A DNA stretch of 64,000 nt from Humitalea rosea (GCF_003253705.1 NZ_QKYU01000023.1:1-64000); one strand, 5' to 3'; positions 26,017-34,238 are shown, numbered from the stretch's first letter. Notes: generated by a model from the letters alone, not told the origin. A program made the numbers and translations.

Positions 26017-26050
26017 GATCAGGCGCGAGTGATCAGGCGCGAGTGATCAG
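26017..26050. repeat. 14-bp direct repeat, 2.4 copies
   Basis: GATCAGGCGCGAGT occurs at 26017-26030 and 26031-26044 and a third partial copy (GATCAG) at 26045-26050. The array overlaps the stop codon of the lipoprotein gene (26047-26049). It is probably a recent slippage duplication; no function is evident. Confidence 0.6.
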
Positions 26051-26667
26051 CCGCCGCGAACCGCCGCCGCCGCCGCCGCCGCGAAGGCACGGGCATCGGC
26101 GATGCTCGGCGTGCGGTCCGGCATGGTGACCTGGATGGTCACGAAGCGGCCGGCCGCGCCGCCGACGCAGACGGTCCGGCGGATCGGGGTGCGGCCGAAG
26201 GTGCCGGCCAGATCGGCGCAGGTCAGGTCCGGCCCGCCGGCCGCGGGCAGCGGCGCGCGGGATTCCTCGGCGAGCGTGCGGCCGGTGGTCCGCGGCGGCA
26301 GCACGGTCGCATCGCGTACCGCGAGGTCGAGCTCCGCGACCTGGGCCGGGTCGGCCGGATTGGCCGGGACCCGGGCATAGCCACGGTCATAGACCGCGAC
26401 GGTCGCGACCGCGCTGCGGCTGGAGGCGGTGTATTCGACGCCCTGGCCGAAGCCCGGGGCGCGGGCCTCGAAGTTGGTCACCGGGCCGCGGCGGAAACCG
26501 GCCAGGGCCGCAGGCAGCCGCGCGATCTGTTCCGGCAGGTCGGGGCGTCCGCCCGGGCTCTCCGCATCCGCCCCCGCCCCGCCTTGCGCCGCGACCCGCG
26601 GCGTATTTGGCAGGCCGCAGCCGGTGAGCAGGAGGAGCAGAAGCCCCGTTCCGATGACAGATCGCAT
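26047..26667 (-). CDS. Putative outer-surface or periplasmic lipoprotein, unknown function
   Basis: A 206-residue exported protein I do not recognise. A short hydrophobic signal (VIGTGLLLLLLTG) ends in a lipobox L-T-G-Cys17, so it is likely a lipid-anchored periplasmic protein. The rest is Ala/Pro/Arg-rich with a Cys pair (TCADLAG and TVCVGG). The frame can begin at a TTG (26679) that overlaps the TerC stop, but ATG 26667 has GAGGA five bases upstream. Its position immediately behind the TerC gene implies cotranscription, though a functional link with metal transport is not shown. Confidence 0.7.
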   Translation of the reverse strand: MRSVIGTGLLLLLLTGCGLPNTPRVAAQGGAGADAESPGGRPDLPEQIARLPAALAGFRRGPVTNFEARAPGFGQGVEYTASSRSAVATVAVYDRGYARVPANPADPAQVAELDLAVRDATVLPPRTTGRTLAEESRAPLPAAGGPDLTCADLAGTFGRTPIRRTVCVGGAAGRFVTIQVTMPDRTPSIADARAFAAAAAAAVRGG

Positions 26668-26675
26668 GGCGTTCC

Positions 26676-27311
26676 TCAATGGTGGGTCACCGCCGGCACC
26701 GGCAGGCCAAGCGCCAGTTCGGCATTGGCGTTGAGCAGCCCTTCCCAGAGCAGCCCCCCGGCAATCCAGATGATGAGCGCGAGCCCGACCCAGGCGATCC
26801 AGCGGAAGCGCTGCAGCAGATTCGCAAGCGCCCCACCCAGAAGCCCCATCATGATGATGGAGATGCCAAGGCCGATGGTGAGCAGGGGAATATTGCCACG
26901 GGCGACCGCGGCAACGGCAAGCACATTGTCGAGGCTCATGGAAACATCGGCGATGACGATCTGGCGCAGCGCCTGCGCCAGCGTCTTGTCGTGCTTCACG
27001 ACCGAGCCGGGTTCACCCGAATCATGGCCGCCCTCGAGCAGTTCCTTGGCGAAGCCATAGGCGATCCAGATCAGCGCCAGGCCGCCGACGAGATCGATCC
27101 ACCACAATTCGAGCAGCTTGGTCGCGAAGATCGAGAAGACGACGCGCAGCACCGCCGCCGCGGCCACGCCGAAAAGCACGGCCTTGCCGCGCTGGGCCGC
27201 GGGCAGCCCCGCCGCCGCAAGGCCGATGACCACGGCATTGTCGCCGGACAGGATGGCGTTGAGCCAGATGATCTGCATGAGGCCAGGCAGGGCGGCCGAT
27301 AGTGCTTCCAT
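26676..27311 (-). CDS. TerC family membrane protein (YjbE/YkoY type)
   Basis: Polytopic membrane protein of the TerC superfamily, 211 residues. The two acidic family motifs LSGDNAVVIG (residues 21-30) and SLDNVLAVAA (about residue 125) lie in membrane segments, as expected for the metal-binding pair in TerC/Alx/YkoY proteins, several of which export Mn2+ or help load Mn2+ onto exported enzymes. ATG 27311 gives the usual N-terminus; the frame upstream is a shadow. The 5-prime leader carries a candidate Mn2+ riboswitch. It is followed by a lipoprotein gene and preceded by a second TerC gene in the same direction. Confidence 0.85.
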   Translation of the reverse strand: MEALSAALPGLMQIIWLNAILSGDNAVVIGLAAAGLPAAQRGKAVLFGVAAAAVLRVVFSIFATKLLELWWIDLVGGLALIWIAYGFAKELLEGGHDSGEPGSVVKHDKTLAQALRQIVIADVSMSLDNVLAVAAVARGNIPLLTIGLGISIIMMGLLGGALANLLQRFRWIAWVGLALIIWIAGGLLWEGLLNANAELALGLPVPAVTHH

Positions 27312-27362
27312 GTACGTCTCCGCGAGTCGGGTCGAGTGTTGCCCGTTGCGGCGCACGCCCCA

Positions 27363-27450
27363 CTTGATTGATGCGCGGCACGCTAGGCGAGCGTGCCGCA
27401 GGATGCAATCTGCCGAGGGCACAAGGCAGGCGCGCGCGGCTCCCCAAGGC
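27363..27450 (-). promoter_or_regulatory. Candidate yybP-ykoY (Mn2+) riboswitch
   Basis: The leader of the TerC gene (minus strand) contains CTTGGGGAG, then CCTTGTG, then a perfect 10-bp hairpin (GCGGCACGCT/AGCGTGCCGC, 27375-27399) directly followed by GCATCAATCAAG. This order, GGGGAG next to a short P1 helix (CTTG with CAAG) and an L3-like CATCAA after a hairpin, resembles the yybP-ykoY Mn2+ aptamer, which often precedes TerC-family genes. The match to the L3 consensus is shortened, so the call is tentative. Confidence 0.5.
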
Positions 27451-27486
27451 CGATGAACCCGCTCGAAGAAAGGGCTGCTGGTGTCC

Positions 27487-27529
27487 TGCCCCCGAGACTC
27501 GCCGCGAAGAGCGGCGAGTCTCGGGGGCA
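27487..27529 (-). terminator. Perfect 19-bp hairpin downstream of the second TerC gene
   Basis: Left arm TGCCCCCGAGACTCGCCGC (27487-27505) and its exact complement at 27511-27529 with a five-base loop (GAAGA). It sits 24 bases past the stop of the TerC gene at 27553, so it should end that transcript and separate it from the next TerC unit. A T-rich patch follows about 15 bases later on the minus strand. Confidence 0.75.
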
Positions 27530-27552
27530 AGCCGGCCACTCAAAACATAAGG

Positions 27553-28344
27553 CTAGTCGTGCCGCGCCGGGGCGCGCATCGCATCCTTCACCGCGGTCGA
27601 GATCGCGGTGCCGAGGGCGGTCAGCACCACGAACTGCGCCAGGGTCGCACCCACCCAGAGCCAGGCCGGAAAGGTTCCGGGGCTGGCCAGGAAGCCGAGC
27701 GGCAGCAGCAGATAGGCATAGGCGCCGGGAACCGCATCGGCGACCTCATGCGTGCCCTCGAAGATCATCGCACCGGCGACGTAGAGGATCACCAGCAACC
27801 CGATCCAGGCGACCCAGCTGAACCTCTCCAGGATGCGCGCGATCAGGCTGGCGGCGACGCCCATCAGCACGACCGAGATGGCGAGGCCGAAGATCAGGAT
27901 ATAGGGGTGGTCCTTGGCCGCCCCGGCCACGGCCAGGACGTTGTCCAGGCTCATGGAGATGTCGGCGACCAGGATCTGCGTCACCGCCTGGCGCATGGTC
28001 TTCCGCGGCGGTTCGGCGATGGTGCCACCGGCCTCGGCGGCATCGGCCTCATGCGCCGATGCGCGCAGCTCGCGGTACATCTTCCAGCAGACCCAGAGCA
28101 GCAGCACACCGCCCGCCAGCGTGATGCCGACGATGGCGAGCAACTGCACGGTGATGGTGGCGAAGCCGATCCGCATGATCGTCGCGGCACCGATGCCCCA
28201 GAGGATGGCCTTGCGGCGCTGATCCGTCGGCAGGCCGGCCGCGGCCATGCCGACGACAATGGCGTTGTCGCCCGCCAGCACGATGTCGATGAGCAGAACC
28301 TGCCCGAGCGCGATCAGCTCAGGCATATAGGCGGCGAGGTCCAT
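27553..28344 (-). CDS. TerC family membrane protein
   Basis: Second TerC-superfamily membrane protein, 263 residues, longer than the neighbour. The motifs LAGDNAIVVG and SLDNVLAVAG are conserved and at least seven hydrophobic segments can be seen. A charged loop (YRELRASAHEADAAEAGG) separates the third and fourth segments. Start ATG 28344 begins MDLAAYMPEL; an extension to 28392 is possible but unlike the family. It is separated from the first TerC gene by a perfect hairpin, so it is a separate transcript. No riboswitch-like element is obvious upstream. Function is probably related to Mn2+ or other metal export; this is known only at family level. Confidence 0.83.
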   Translation of the reverse strand: MDLAAYMPELIALGQVLLIDIVLAGDNAIVVGMAAAGLPTDQRRKAILWGIGAATIMRIGFATITVQLLAIVGITLAGGVLLLWVCWKMYRELRASAHEADAAEAGGTIAEPPRKTMRQAVTQILVADISMSLDNVLAVAGAAKDHPYILIFGLAISVVLMGVAASLIARILERFSWVAWIGLLVILYVAGAMIFEGTHEVADAVPGAYAYLLLPLGFLASPGTFPAWLWVGATLAQFVVLTALGTAISTAVKDAMRAPARHD

Positions 28345-28492
28345 GACGGGCTTCCGGCTGCTGGTGGTGTCCGGCGAATAAGCCGGATGCAATGAAACGG
28401 CAACCCGTAGCCCATCTTCGGGTCACACCGCTTGCCATGGGGGGCCGGGGGCGCGAGAAGCCGCCCGTCTACCGTATCCGGAGCCGCGTGCC

Positions 28493-29830
28493 ATGGTCCC
28501 CCGTTATTCCCGCCCCGAGATGGCCGCGATCTGGTCGCCCGAAACCCGCTTCCGCATCTGGTTCGAGATCGAGGCCGCCGCCGCCGAGGCGATGGCCGAA
28601 CTCGGCACCATCCCCAAGGAGGCCGCCCAGGCGATCCGCGCCAAGGGCGGCGCCCGCGTCGCCGCGATCTCCGCCGCCGACCTGGCCCGGATCGACGAGA
28701 TCGAGCGTGAGACGCGGCATGACGTCATCGCCTTCCTGACCTGGCTCGGTGAGGGAATCGGGCCCGAGGCGCGCTTCATGCACCAGGGCATGACCAGCTC
28801 CGACGTGCTGGACACCTGCCTGAACCTGCAGATGGTCCGCGCCGCCGACCTGCTCATCGCCGATATGGATGCGCTGCTCGCCGCCCTGAAGCGCCGCGCC
28901 GAGGAGCACCGCCACACACCGACCATCGGCCGCAGCCACGGCATCCATGCCGAGCCGACGACTTTTGGGTTGAAGCTCGCCGGGCATTACGCCGAGTTCT
29001 TCCGTGGCCGCGCGCGGCTGGTGGCGGCGCGGGCCGAGATCGCGACCTGCGCGATCTCCGGCCCCGTCGGCACCTTCGCCAGCGTCGATCCCCGCGTGGA
29101 AACCTCGGTCGCCGCCCGCCTGGGCCTGCGGGTCGAGCCGGTGAGCAGCCAGGTGATCCCGCGCGACCGCCATGCGGCCTTCTTCTGCGCGCTCGCCGTG
29201 GTCGCCAGCAGCATCGAGCGCCTGGCGACCGAGGTCCGCCACCTCCAGCGCAGCGAAGTGCGGGAGGCCGAGGAATTCTTCTTCCCCGGCCAGAAGGGCT
29301 CCTCCGCCATGCCGCACAAGCGCAACCCGGTGCTGTCGGAGAACCTGACCGGCCTCGCCCGGCTGGTGCGCGGCTATGTGGTGCCGGCGCTGGAGAATGT
29401 GGCGCTGTGGCATGAGCGCGACATCAGCCATTCCAGCGTGGAGCGGGTGATCGGCCCGGATGCGACCGTGACCCTCGACTTCGCGCTGATGCGGGCGGCG
29501 GGGATGATGGAGCGGCTGACGATCTACCCCGAGCGGATGCGCGCCAACCTCGAATCGCTCGGCGGCGTGGTCCATAGCCAGAAGGTGCTGCTGGCGCTGA
29601 CCCAGGCGGGCATGGCGCGCGAGGATGCCTATCGCGCCGTGCAATCCGCCGCCATGGCGACCTGGCAGGCGCTGGGCACGCCGGGGGCCCGCGATTTCCG
29701 CGCCAATCTCCTGGCCGATGGGCCGGTCTCGGCGGTGCTGGATGCGGCGGCGCTGGATGCGGCGATGGACCCGGCGCGGGACTTCACCCATGTCGATACC
29801 ATCTTCGCGCGGGTCTTCGCCGCGGGGTAG
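28493..29830 (+). CDS. purB: Adenylosuccinate lyase
   Basis: Adenylosuccinate lyase, 445 residues, which cleaves SAICAR to AICAR and fumarate, and adenylosuccinate to AMP and fumarate, in the cytoplasm. The fumarase/aspartase superfamily signature GSSAMPHKRNPVLSENL is at about residues 265-281, TSSDVLDT and IGRSHGIHAEPTTFG carry catalytic residues, and RYSRPEMAAIW is the usual N-terminus. ATG 28493 is the only sensible start. It stands at the head of the purine gene block, 1.2 kb upstream of purC, with two unrelated small genes between. Confidence 0.96.
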   Translation: MVPRYSRPEMAAIWSPETRFRIWFEIEAAAAEAMAELGTIPKEAAQAIRAKGGARVAAISAADLARIDEIERETRHDVIAFLTWLGEGIGPEARFMHQGMTSSDVLDTCLNLQMVRAADLLIADMDALLAALKRRAEEHRHTPTIGRSHGIHAEPTTFGLKLAGHYAEFFRGRARLVAARAEIATCAISGPVGTFASVDPRVETSVAARLGLRVEPVSSQVIPRDRHAAFFCALAVVASSIERLATEVRHLQRSEVREAEEFFFPGQKGSSAMPHKRNPVLSENLTGLARLVRGYVVPALENVALWHERDISHSSVERVIGPDATVTLDFALMRAAGMMERLTIYPERMRANLESLGGVVHSQKVLLALTQAGMAREDAYRAVQSAAMATWQALGTPGARDFRANLLADGPVSAVLDAAALDAAMDPARDFTHVDTIFARVFAAG

Positions 29831-29913
29831 CCTCCCGGGTTCGTGATCGGGCGCGCCGCGTTTCAGCCTGATTGCGGGCGTTTCCTATGCAGATGGAAGA
29901 TGAGGAATTCCAA

Positions 29914-30216
29914 ATGCATAGCCTTCGCATCCTGGGTATCGCGGCGGTCCTGGCCCTGGTGGGATTCGGTCCGGCCGAGGCGCGTGGCGACCGCGACCGC
30001 GACTATGGCTATCGCGGCGGCCATTACCGCCATGGCCCGCCGCCCGGCTATTGGCGCGGCCCGCCGCCGCTGCGTTACGCGCCGCCACCGATGTATTACG
30101 CGCCACCGCGGGCACAGGTGTATGTGGCGCCGTACTATTACGCGCCGCCGCCGCGCTACTACGCGCCGCCGCCGCGCTACTACGCCCCACCGCCGGGATA
30201 TTATCGCCCGTACTGA
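29914..30216 (+). CDS. Small secreted Tyr/Pro-rich repeat protein
   Basis: A 100-residue protein with an N-terminal signal peptide (LRILGIAAVLALVGFGPAEA) and a mature part of low complexity, rich in Tyr, Pro, Arg and Gly. The last third repeats YYAPPPR-type units (three nearly identical copies). The ATG at 29914 follows GAGGA by a few bases; the frame is open from 29872. Similar Tyr/Pro-rich exported peptides occur in alphaproteobacteria without known function; a role in the cell envelope or surface matrix is only a guess. The gene lies between purB and the NRDE gene on the same strand. Confidence 0.6.
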   Translation: MHSLRILGIAAVLALVGFGPAEARGDRDRDYGYRGGHYRHGPPPGYWRGPPPLRYAPPPMYYAPPRAQVYVAPYYYAPPPRYYAPPPRYYAPPPGYYRPY

Positions 30217-30253
30217 TATTGCCGACCGGCGCCGGGGGCCGCAGTTTTGGGCG

Positions 30254-30979
30254 GTGTGCACCGTCCTGATTCTGCGCCGGCCCGGCGCCCCCTGGCCCCT
30301 CCTGCTCGCCGCCAATCGCGACGAGCGCATCGACCGCATCGCCGACCCGCCCGGCCCCTGGTGGGCGGACCGCCCCGGCGTCATCGGCGGGCGTGACCGC
30401 AGCGCCGGCGGCTCCTGGATGGCGATCGGGCCCGCCGGCGTGGTCGCGGCGGTGCTGAACCGGCCGGGCAGCCTTGGCCCCGCGCCGGGCAAGGCGAGCC
30501 GGGGCGGGCTGCCGCTGCTGGCCGCTGATGTGGACAGCGCGGAGGCAGGTGCGGCGGCGCTGGCCGCGCTGGATGCGGGCGCCTACCGCCCCTTCAACGC
30601 GCTGGTCGCCGATCGCATGCGGGCCTTCTTCGTCGCCGGCCTCGGCCACGGCCACCCGGTCGTCACCGAACTGGCGGAGGGGCTGACCATGGTCACCAGC
30701 GCCGGGCCCAATGACACCACCAACCCGCGCATCGCCCGGCATCTGCCCCGCTTCACCACCGCCGCCCCGCCCGAGCCGCCCGACTGGGGCGCCTGGCCTC
30801 GCCTGCTGGCCGATTCGAGGGGCGCGCCGGGCGCACAGCTTCACGTCCTGCCGCGGGAGGGCTTCGGCACCGTCTCCTCCAGCCTGCTCGCCCTTGGCGC
30901 CGAGGGCGGCCGGGCCTGGCGCTTCCACAAGACCGGCGAGCCCTGGGCCGAGGTCCCGCTGCCGCCATCCCAGCCCTGA
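30254..30979 (+). CDS. NRDE (TANGO2-like) family protein
   Basis: Protein of the NRDE/TANGO2 family, 241 residues. The name-giving motif AANRDER appears near residue 21, the first residues are Met-Cys-Thr as in relatives with an N-terminal nucleophile-like fold, and GGRDRSAGGSWMAI and NDTTNPR are further conserved stretches. GTG 30254 gives exactly this N-terminus and is preferred to the open frame from 29843. The family is linked to heme or acyl-chain handling in other organisms, but the biochemical role in bacteria is not settled. It is located between purB and purC. Confidence 0.8.
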   Translation: MCTVLILRRPGAPWPLLLAANRDERIDRIADPPGPWWADRPGVIGGRDRSAGGSWMAIGPAGVVAAVLNRPGSLGPAPGKASRGGLPLLAADVDSAEAGAAALAALDAGAYRPFNALVADRMRAFFVAGLGHGHPVVTELAEGLTMVTSAGPNDTTNPRIARHLPRFTTAAPPEPPDWGAWPRLLADSRGAPGAQLHVLPREGFGTVSSSLLALGAEGGRAWRFHKTGEPWAEVPLPPSQP

Positions 30980-31072
30980 TGAGTCCACGTGTGGCGGTAT
31001 CGCGGCACGGCTGCTATAGGCGCCCGGCTGGCTGAGGGGTCCTCCTTCGGCGCGGTCAAGGATTCGCGCGCT

Positions 31073-31837
31073 ATGGCACGCCGCCGCCAAGTCTATGAAG
31101 GCAAGGCCAAGATTTTGTTCGAGGGGCCGGAACCCGGCACCCTGGTGCAGTATTTCAAGGACGACGCCACCGCTTTCAATGCCCAGAAGAAGGGCACGAT
31201 CACCGGCAAGGGTGTTCTGAACAATCGCATCAGCGAATATCTGATGGTGCGCCTCGCCGAGATCGGCATACCGACGCATTTCATCCGCCGGCTGAACATG
31301 CGCGAGCAGCTGATCCGGGAAGTCGAGATCATCCCGCTGGAAATCGTCGTCCGCAATGTCGCGGCCGGCAGCCTGGCCACGCGGCTCGGCATCCAGGAAG
31401 GCACGCGCCTGCCGCGCAGCATCGTCGAATATTACTACAAGAACGACGCGCTGAGCGACCCGATGGTCTCGGAGGAGCACGTCACCTGCTTCGGCTGGGC
31501 CAGCACCCAGGATCTGGACGACATCGTCGCCCTGACCTTGCGCATCAACGACTTCCTGACCGGGCTGTTCCTCGGCGTCGGCATCGTGCTGGTGGACTTC
31601 AAGGTGGAGTTCGGCCGGCTCTATGAGAATGAGGAGATGCGCATCGTCCTGGCCGATGAGATCAGCCCGGACAATTGCCGCCTCTGGGATTCCAAGACCG
31701 GCGAGAAGATGGACAAGGACCGTTTTCGGCGCGATCTCGGCAAGGTCGAGGAAGGCTACCAGGAAGTCGCGCGCCGCCTCGGCATCCTGCCCGAAGCCGG
31801 CGTCCGCGACCTCAAGGGGCCGGAGCTGATGCAATGA
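31073..31837 (+). CDS. purC: Phosphoribosylaminoimidazole-succinocarboxamide synthase
   Basis: SAICAR synthetase, 254 residues, which couples CAIR with aspartate using ATP. It starts [18 protein letters not shown] and has the typical [22 protein letters not shown]-like ([16 protein letters not shown]) and [14 protein letters not shown] motifs that bind ATP and substrate. ATG 31073 matches the family N-terminus; an in-frame extension begins at 30989. purS follows after 49 bases. The order purC, purS, purQ, purL is a common alphaproteobacterial purine operon. Confidence 0.97.
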   Translation: MARRRQVYEGKAKILFEGPEPGTLVQYFKDDATAFNAQKKGTITGKGVLNNRISEYLMVRLAEIGIPTHFIRRLNMREQLIREVEIIPLEIVVRNVAAGSLATRLGIQEGTRLPRSIVEYYYKNDALSDPMVSEEHVTCFGWASTQDLDDIVALTLRINDFLTGLFLGVGIVLVDFKVEFGRLYENEEMRIVLADEISPDNCRLWDSKTGEKMDKDRFRRDLGKVEEGYQEVARRLGILPEAGVRDLKGPELMQ

Positions 31838-31886
31838 CGACCTCCCGCCGCGCGCTTGCGCGGAAAAAGCTGAATCGGTGGGCGCC

Positions 31887-32126
31887 ATGAAGGTGCGGGT
31901 GACCGTCATGCCCAAGACGGGCGTGCTGGACCCGCAGGGCAAGGCCATCTCCCACGCGCTCGGCGAACTCGGGTTCTCCGGGGTGGGGGAGGTGCTGACC
32001 GGCAAGGTGATCGAGCTGGACCTGGCCGAGACCGACCCCGAGGCCGCGCGCAGTGCCGCCGAGGCGATGGCGCGCCGGCTGCTGGCCAATACCGTCATCG
32101 AGGCCTTCCGCGTCGAACTGGTCTGA
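31887..32126 (+). CDS. purS: Phosphoribosylformylglycinamidine synthase subunit PurS
   Basis: Small subunit of FGAM synthase, 79 residues, that bridges PurQ and PurL. MKVRVTVMPKTGVLDPQGKAI and GEVLTGKVIELDLAETD are typical, as is VIEAFRVEL at the C-terminus. ATG 31887 is the natural start; a GTG nine bases earlier is also in frame. It lies between purC and purQ with a small membrane-protein gene inserted before purQ. Confidence 0.93.
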   Translation: MKVRVTVMPKTGVLDPQGKAISHALGELGFSGVGEVLTGKVIELDLAETDPEAARSAAEAMARRLLANTVIEAFRVELV

Positions 32127-32129
32127 GGC

Positions 32130-32363
32130 GTGATCAAGACCTCCGTTCTTGTCATGCTGGTGCTGACGGTCCTGATCTCGACCGGGCTGCGCTGGCGGGA
32201 CGAACGGATGGCGCGCATGGCGCCGCGCCGGCCGGCGCGGCTCGGCCTGGTGGCCGGGGTGAAGGCCAAGGCCAATCGCTGGGTGACGGCGGCGGCGCTG
32301 GCCGTCATCCTGACCCTGGCCATCCTGGGCGGGCTGCACTGGATCAATGTCTGGGCCGAGTGA
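32130..32363 (+). CDS. Small predicted membrane protein between purS and purQ
   Basis: A 77-residue peptide beginning at GTG 32130, three bases after the purS stop, with GAGG overlapping that stop. It shows two hydrophobic segments, IKTSVLVMLVLTVLIST at the N-terminus and VTAAALAVILTLAILGGLHW near the end, separated by a basic Arg-rich stretch (RWRDERMARMAPRRPAR). I do not recognise a family. The tight spacing in a purine operon and the membrane-like composition support a real gene, but an unusual shadow cannot be fully excluded. Confidence 0.55.
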   Translation: MIKTSVLVMLVLTVLISTGLRWRDERMARMAPRRPARLGLVAGVKAKANRWVTAAALAVILTLAILGGLHWINVWAE

Positions 32364-32411
32364 GCGCCCTTTCTTTTCTCGGGCCCTTCTTTTTTCGGGA
32401 ATGCACCGCGC

Positions 32412-33086
32412 ATGAACGCCGCCATCATCGTCTTCCCCGGCACCAATCGCGAACGCGACATGGCGCTGGCCCTGACCCGCGTGACGGGGCGCAAGCCCGC
32501 CATGGTCTTCCACCGCGAGACGGCGCTGCCGGCGGGGACGGATCTGGTGGTGCTGCCGGGCGGCTTCAGCCATGGCGACTATTTGCGCTGCGGCGCGATG
32601 GCCGCGCTCTCCCCCATCATGGCCGCGGTGCGGGAATTCGCGATGGGCGGCGGGCATGTGCTGGGCGTGTGCAACGGCTTCCAGATCCTGTGCGAGGCCG
32701 GGCTGCTGCCGGGGGTGCTGCTGCGCAATGCCGGGCTGCGCTTCCTCTCCATGGACTGCGTGCTGCGGGTGGAACGGGCGGGGACCGCCTTCACCAGCCA
32801 TTGGCAGAAGGGCGCGACCTTCCGCGCGCCGATGGCGCATGGGGATGGGAACTACTTTGCGGATGAGGCGACGCTGGACCGGCTGGAAGGCGAGGGGCTG
32901 GTCGCTTTTCGGTACGCCGACGCCAATCGGAATGGGGCCGCCCGCGACATCGCCGGCATCCTGTCGCCGAACCTGCGGGTGCTGGGGCTGATGCCGCATC
33001 CGGAAGATCTGGTGGACCCGCTGATGGGCGGGGTGGATGGGTTGCCACTGTTTACGAGCATGGCGGAAGCGTTGGTGGGGGTTTGA
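32412..33086 (+). CDS. purQ: Phosphoribosylformylglycinamidine synthase subunit PurQ
   Basis: Glutaminase subunit of FGAM synthase, 224 residues. The class I amidotransferase nucleophile Cys is in [13 protein letters not shown], and the His-Glu pair is in MPHPEDL near the C-terminus. [16 protein letters not shown] is a further family motif. It would release ammonia for PurL in complex with PurS. Normally purL follows directly; here an AT-rich islet of about 900 bases with a minus-strand gene separates the two. Confidence 0.96.
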   Translation: MNAAIIVFPGTNRERDMALALTRVTGRKPAMVFHRETALPAGTDLVVLPGGFSHGDYLRCGAMAALSPIMAAVREFAMGGGHVLGVCNGFQILCEAGLLPGVLLRNAGLRFLSMDCVLRVERAGTAFTSHWQKGATFRAPMAHGDGNYFADEATLDRLEGEGLVAFRYADANRNGAARDIAGILSPNLRVLGLMPHPEDLVDPLMGGVDGLPLFTSMAEALVGV

Positions 33087-33200
33087 GGAGGGGTTAAAGA
33101 GCTGCACCTGCACCCCGGCAGGAATCTCTGAATTCGCTCCCTGCAACACCTTCGCTGAGCGGCTCCATCTCGCCTCGCGGACCCTCGAAGTGACAAAGCG

Positions 33201-33917
33201 TCATGATCGAGGTGAAAAAGCTTGCTTAGGATAGATGCGTTCCAGATTTCTTTGCATTCGACCTCGACTTAAATACTTCAGCATATGAAAATGAGTGAGT
33301 AATTCGGAAAAATCTCTAGATACCGGGGCCAGGCCATTTACAGCCATTAAAATAATCTCGTAACTTGTTAGTTGACCTCTGAACAGATTGGCATATTCTA
33401 TTCTTTCCTCGTCATTGAGTGCCGAGCTGTATTTTATTCGATTCAAAATAATATACGCAGTTCGAAAATATGGCGACAGGCGGCTTTCGTGGCGCCGCAA
33501 AATTTTAGTGCTATAGATTTCGCGAAGGGTTTCTTCTGGATTTTCCCGTAAATGTTGAAGGTCTCGATTTTCCCAGAATTTTATTTCAAGAACTGCCGCC
33601 TGAATTGCATCAATTCCATTGCTATATCTAGAAACAGAACGTGGGCTATCGGGCAGAGATGCCTGATACTCCGGTGTATGCATAAATCGTACATCTTCAC
33701 GAATTCTCTGAAAAATTGCCAGAAGCTCGAAGAATTTTCTTTCGAAATTTTCTCTATTCTGTTCGTCTTGTTGCGCTTTGATTGCTCGTCCCTGCACTAA
33801 TAAAGTCGCAAAAATTGCAGCGAAACCTAAAGCTCCAAATAAGGCGTTGAAGGCCCCAAAAGAATCCCCCCATGTACCAGCGTCTGAAATGCCACTCCCA
33901 GCAATAAACCACCCCAC
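33201..33917 (-). CDS. Putative phage abortive infection protein (putAbiC-like)
   Basis: A 238-codon open frame that resembles the putative phage abortive infection family. A membrane segment (FNALFGALGFAAIFATLLVQ) is followed by a helix ENFERKFFELLAIFQRIRED, and later RTAYIILNRI and RGQLTSYEIILMAVNGLA, all typical of these proteins. The DNA is AT-rich, unlike the surrounding purine genes, indicating transfer. The open frame begins with GTG 33917, but the same frame continues upstream through a TAG to an ATG at 34001 with a good GAGGA and a first membrane segment (see next entry). So the gene may be a nonsense-disrupted or truncated defence gene. Family assignment is moderately sure. Confidence 0.72.
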   Translation of the reverse strand: MGWFIAGSGISDAGTWGDSFGAFNALFGALGFAAIFATLLVQGRAIKAQQDEQNRENFERKFFELLAIFQRIREDVRFMHTPEYQASLPDSPRSVSRYSNGIDAIQAAVLEIKFWENRDLQHLRENPEETLREIYSTKILRRHESRLSPYFRTAYIILNRIKYSSALNDEERIEYANLFRGQLTSYEIILMAVNGLAPVSRDFSELLTHFHMLKYLSRGRMQRNLERIYPKQAFSPRS

Positions 33918-34001
33918 GGCATTTACAGAATATTTTGCCCAAGCGATCTATGACGAAACAATAACAATGAGTACAGCAACAGATGAAATAAAAAACCTCA
34001 T
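33918..34001 (-). other. In-frame upstream part of the abortive-infection gene with amber codon
   Basis: Reading the minus strand from ATG 34001 (GAGGA at 34010-34006) gives 17 residues, MRFFISSVAVLIVIVSS, then a TAG (33950-33948), then IAWAKYSVNAV running in the same frame into the open frame at 33917. The two parts together make the two-membrane-segment N-terminus usual for this family. This is best explained as one gene of 267 codons with an amber mutation (or a sequencing error), not two genes. Confidence 0.65.
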
Positions 34002-34238
34002 TGAATCCTCACTAGAGCAGAATTTTAGCAGATTATGCGCTAAAATCCGTCCTGTCATTACGAGAATAAAAGGCAACTGACCTGCCGGAATTTTCCCCTC
34101 TGCGCTCTGGCCACGCTCCACCGCCGGCCCGGCTCGCCGCCCCGTGAAAGCCAACGCCAGGCCATGCTGCATGCCCCTCTGCCCACCATGACCAATCCCG
34201 CACTGGACAATCCCGGCAACCCTGCCGACAAGGCGGGC

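Noticed and set aside
28345-28492. A second Mn2+ riboswitch before the second TerC gene
   Set aside because: The leader lacks the GGGGAG and CATCAA-like motifs in the right order; only short hairpins are seen.
29885-32503. Open frame of 872 codons on the minus strand across the NRDE, purC and purS genes
   Set aside because: It opposes three well supported genes and shows no recognised domain; the composition is that of an antisense frame.
33115-34088. CCGGCAGG and CCTGCCGG as terminal inverted repeats of a mobile element
   Set aside because: Eight bases without a target-site duplication or transposase can occur by chance in GC-rich DNA; noted only as an observation.
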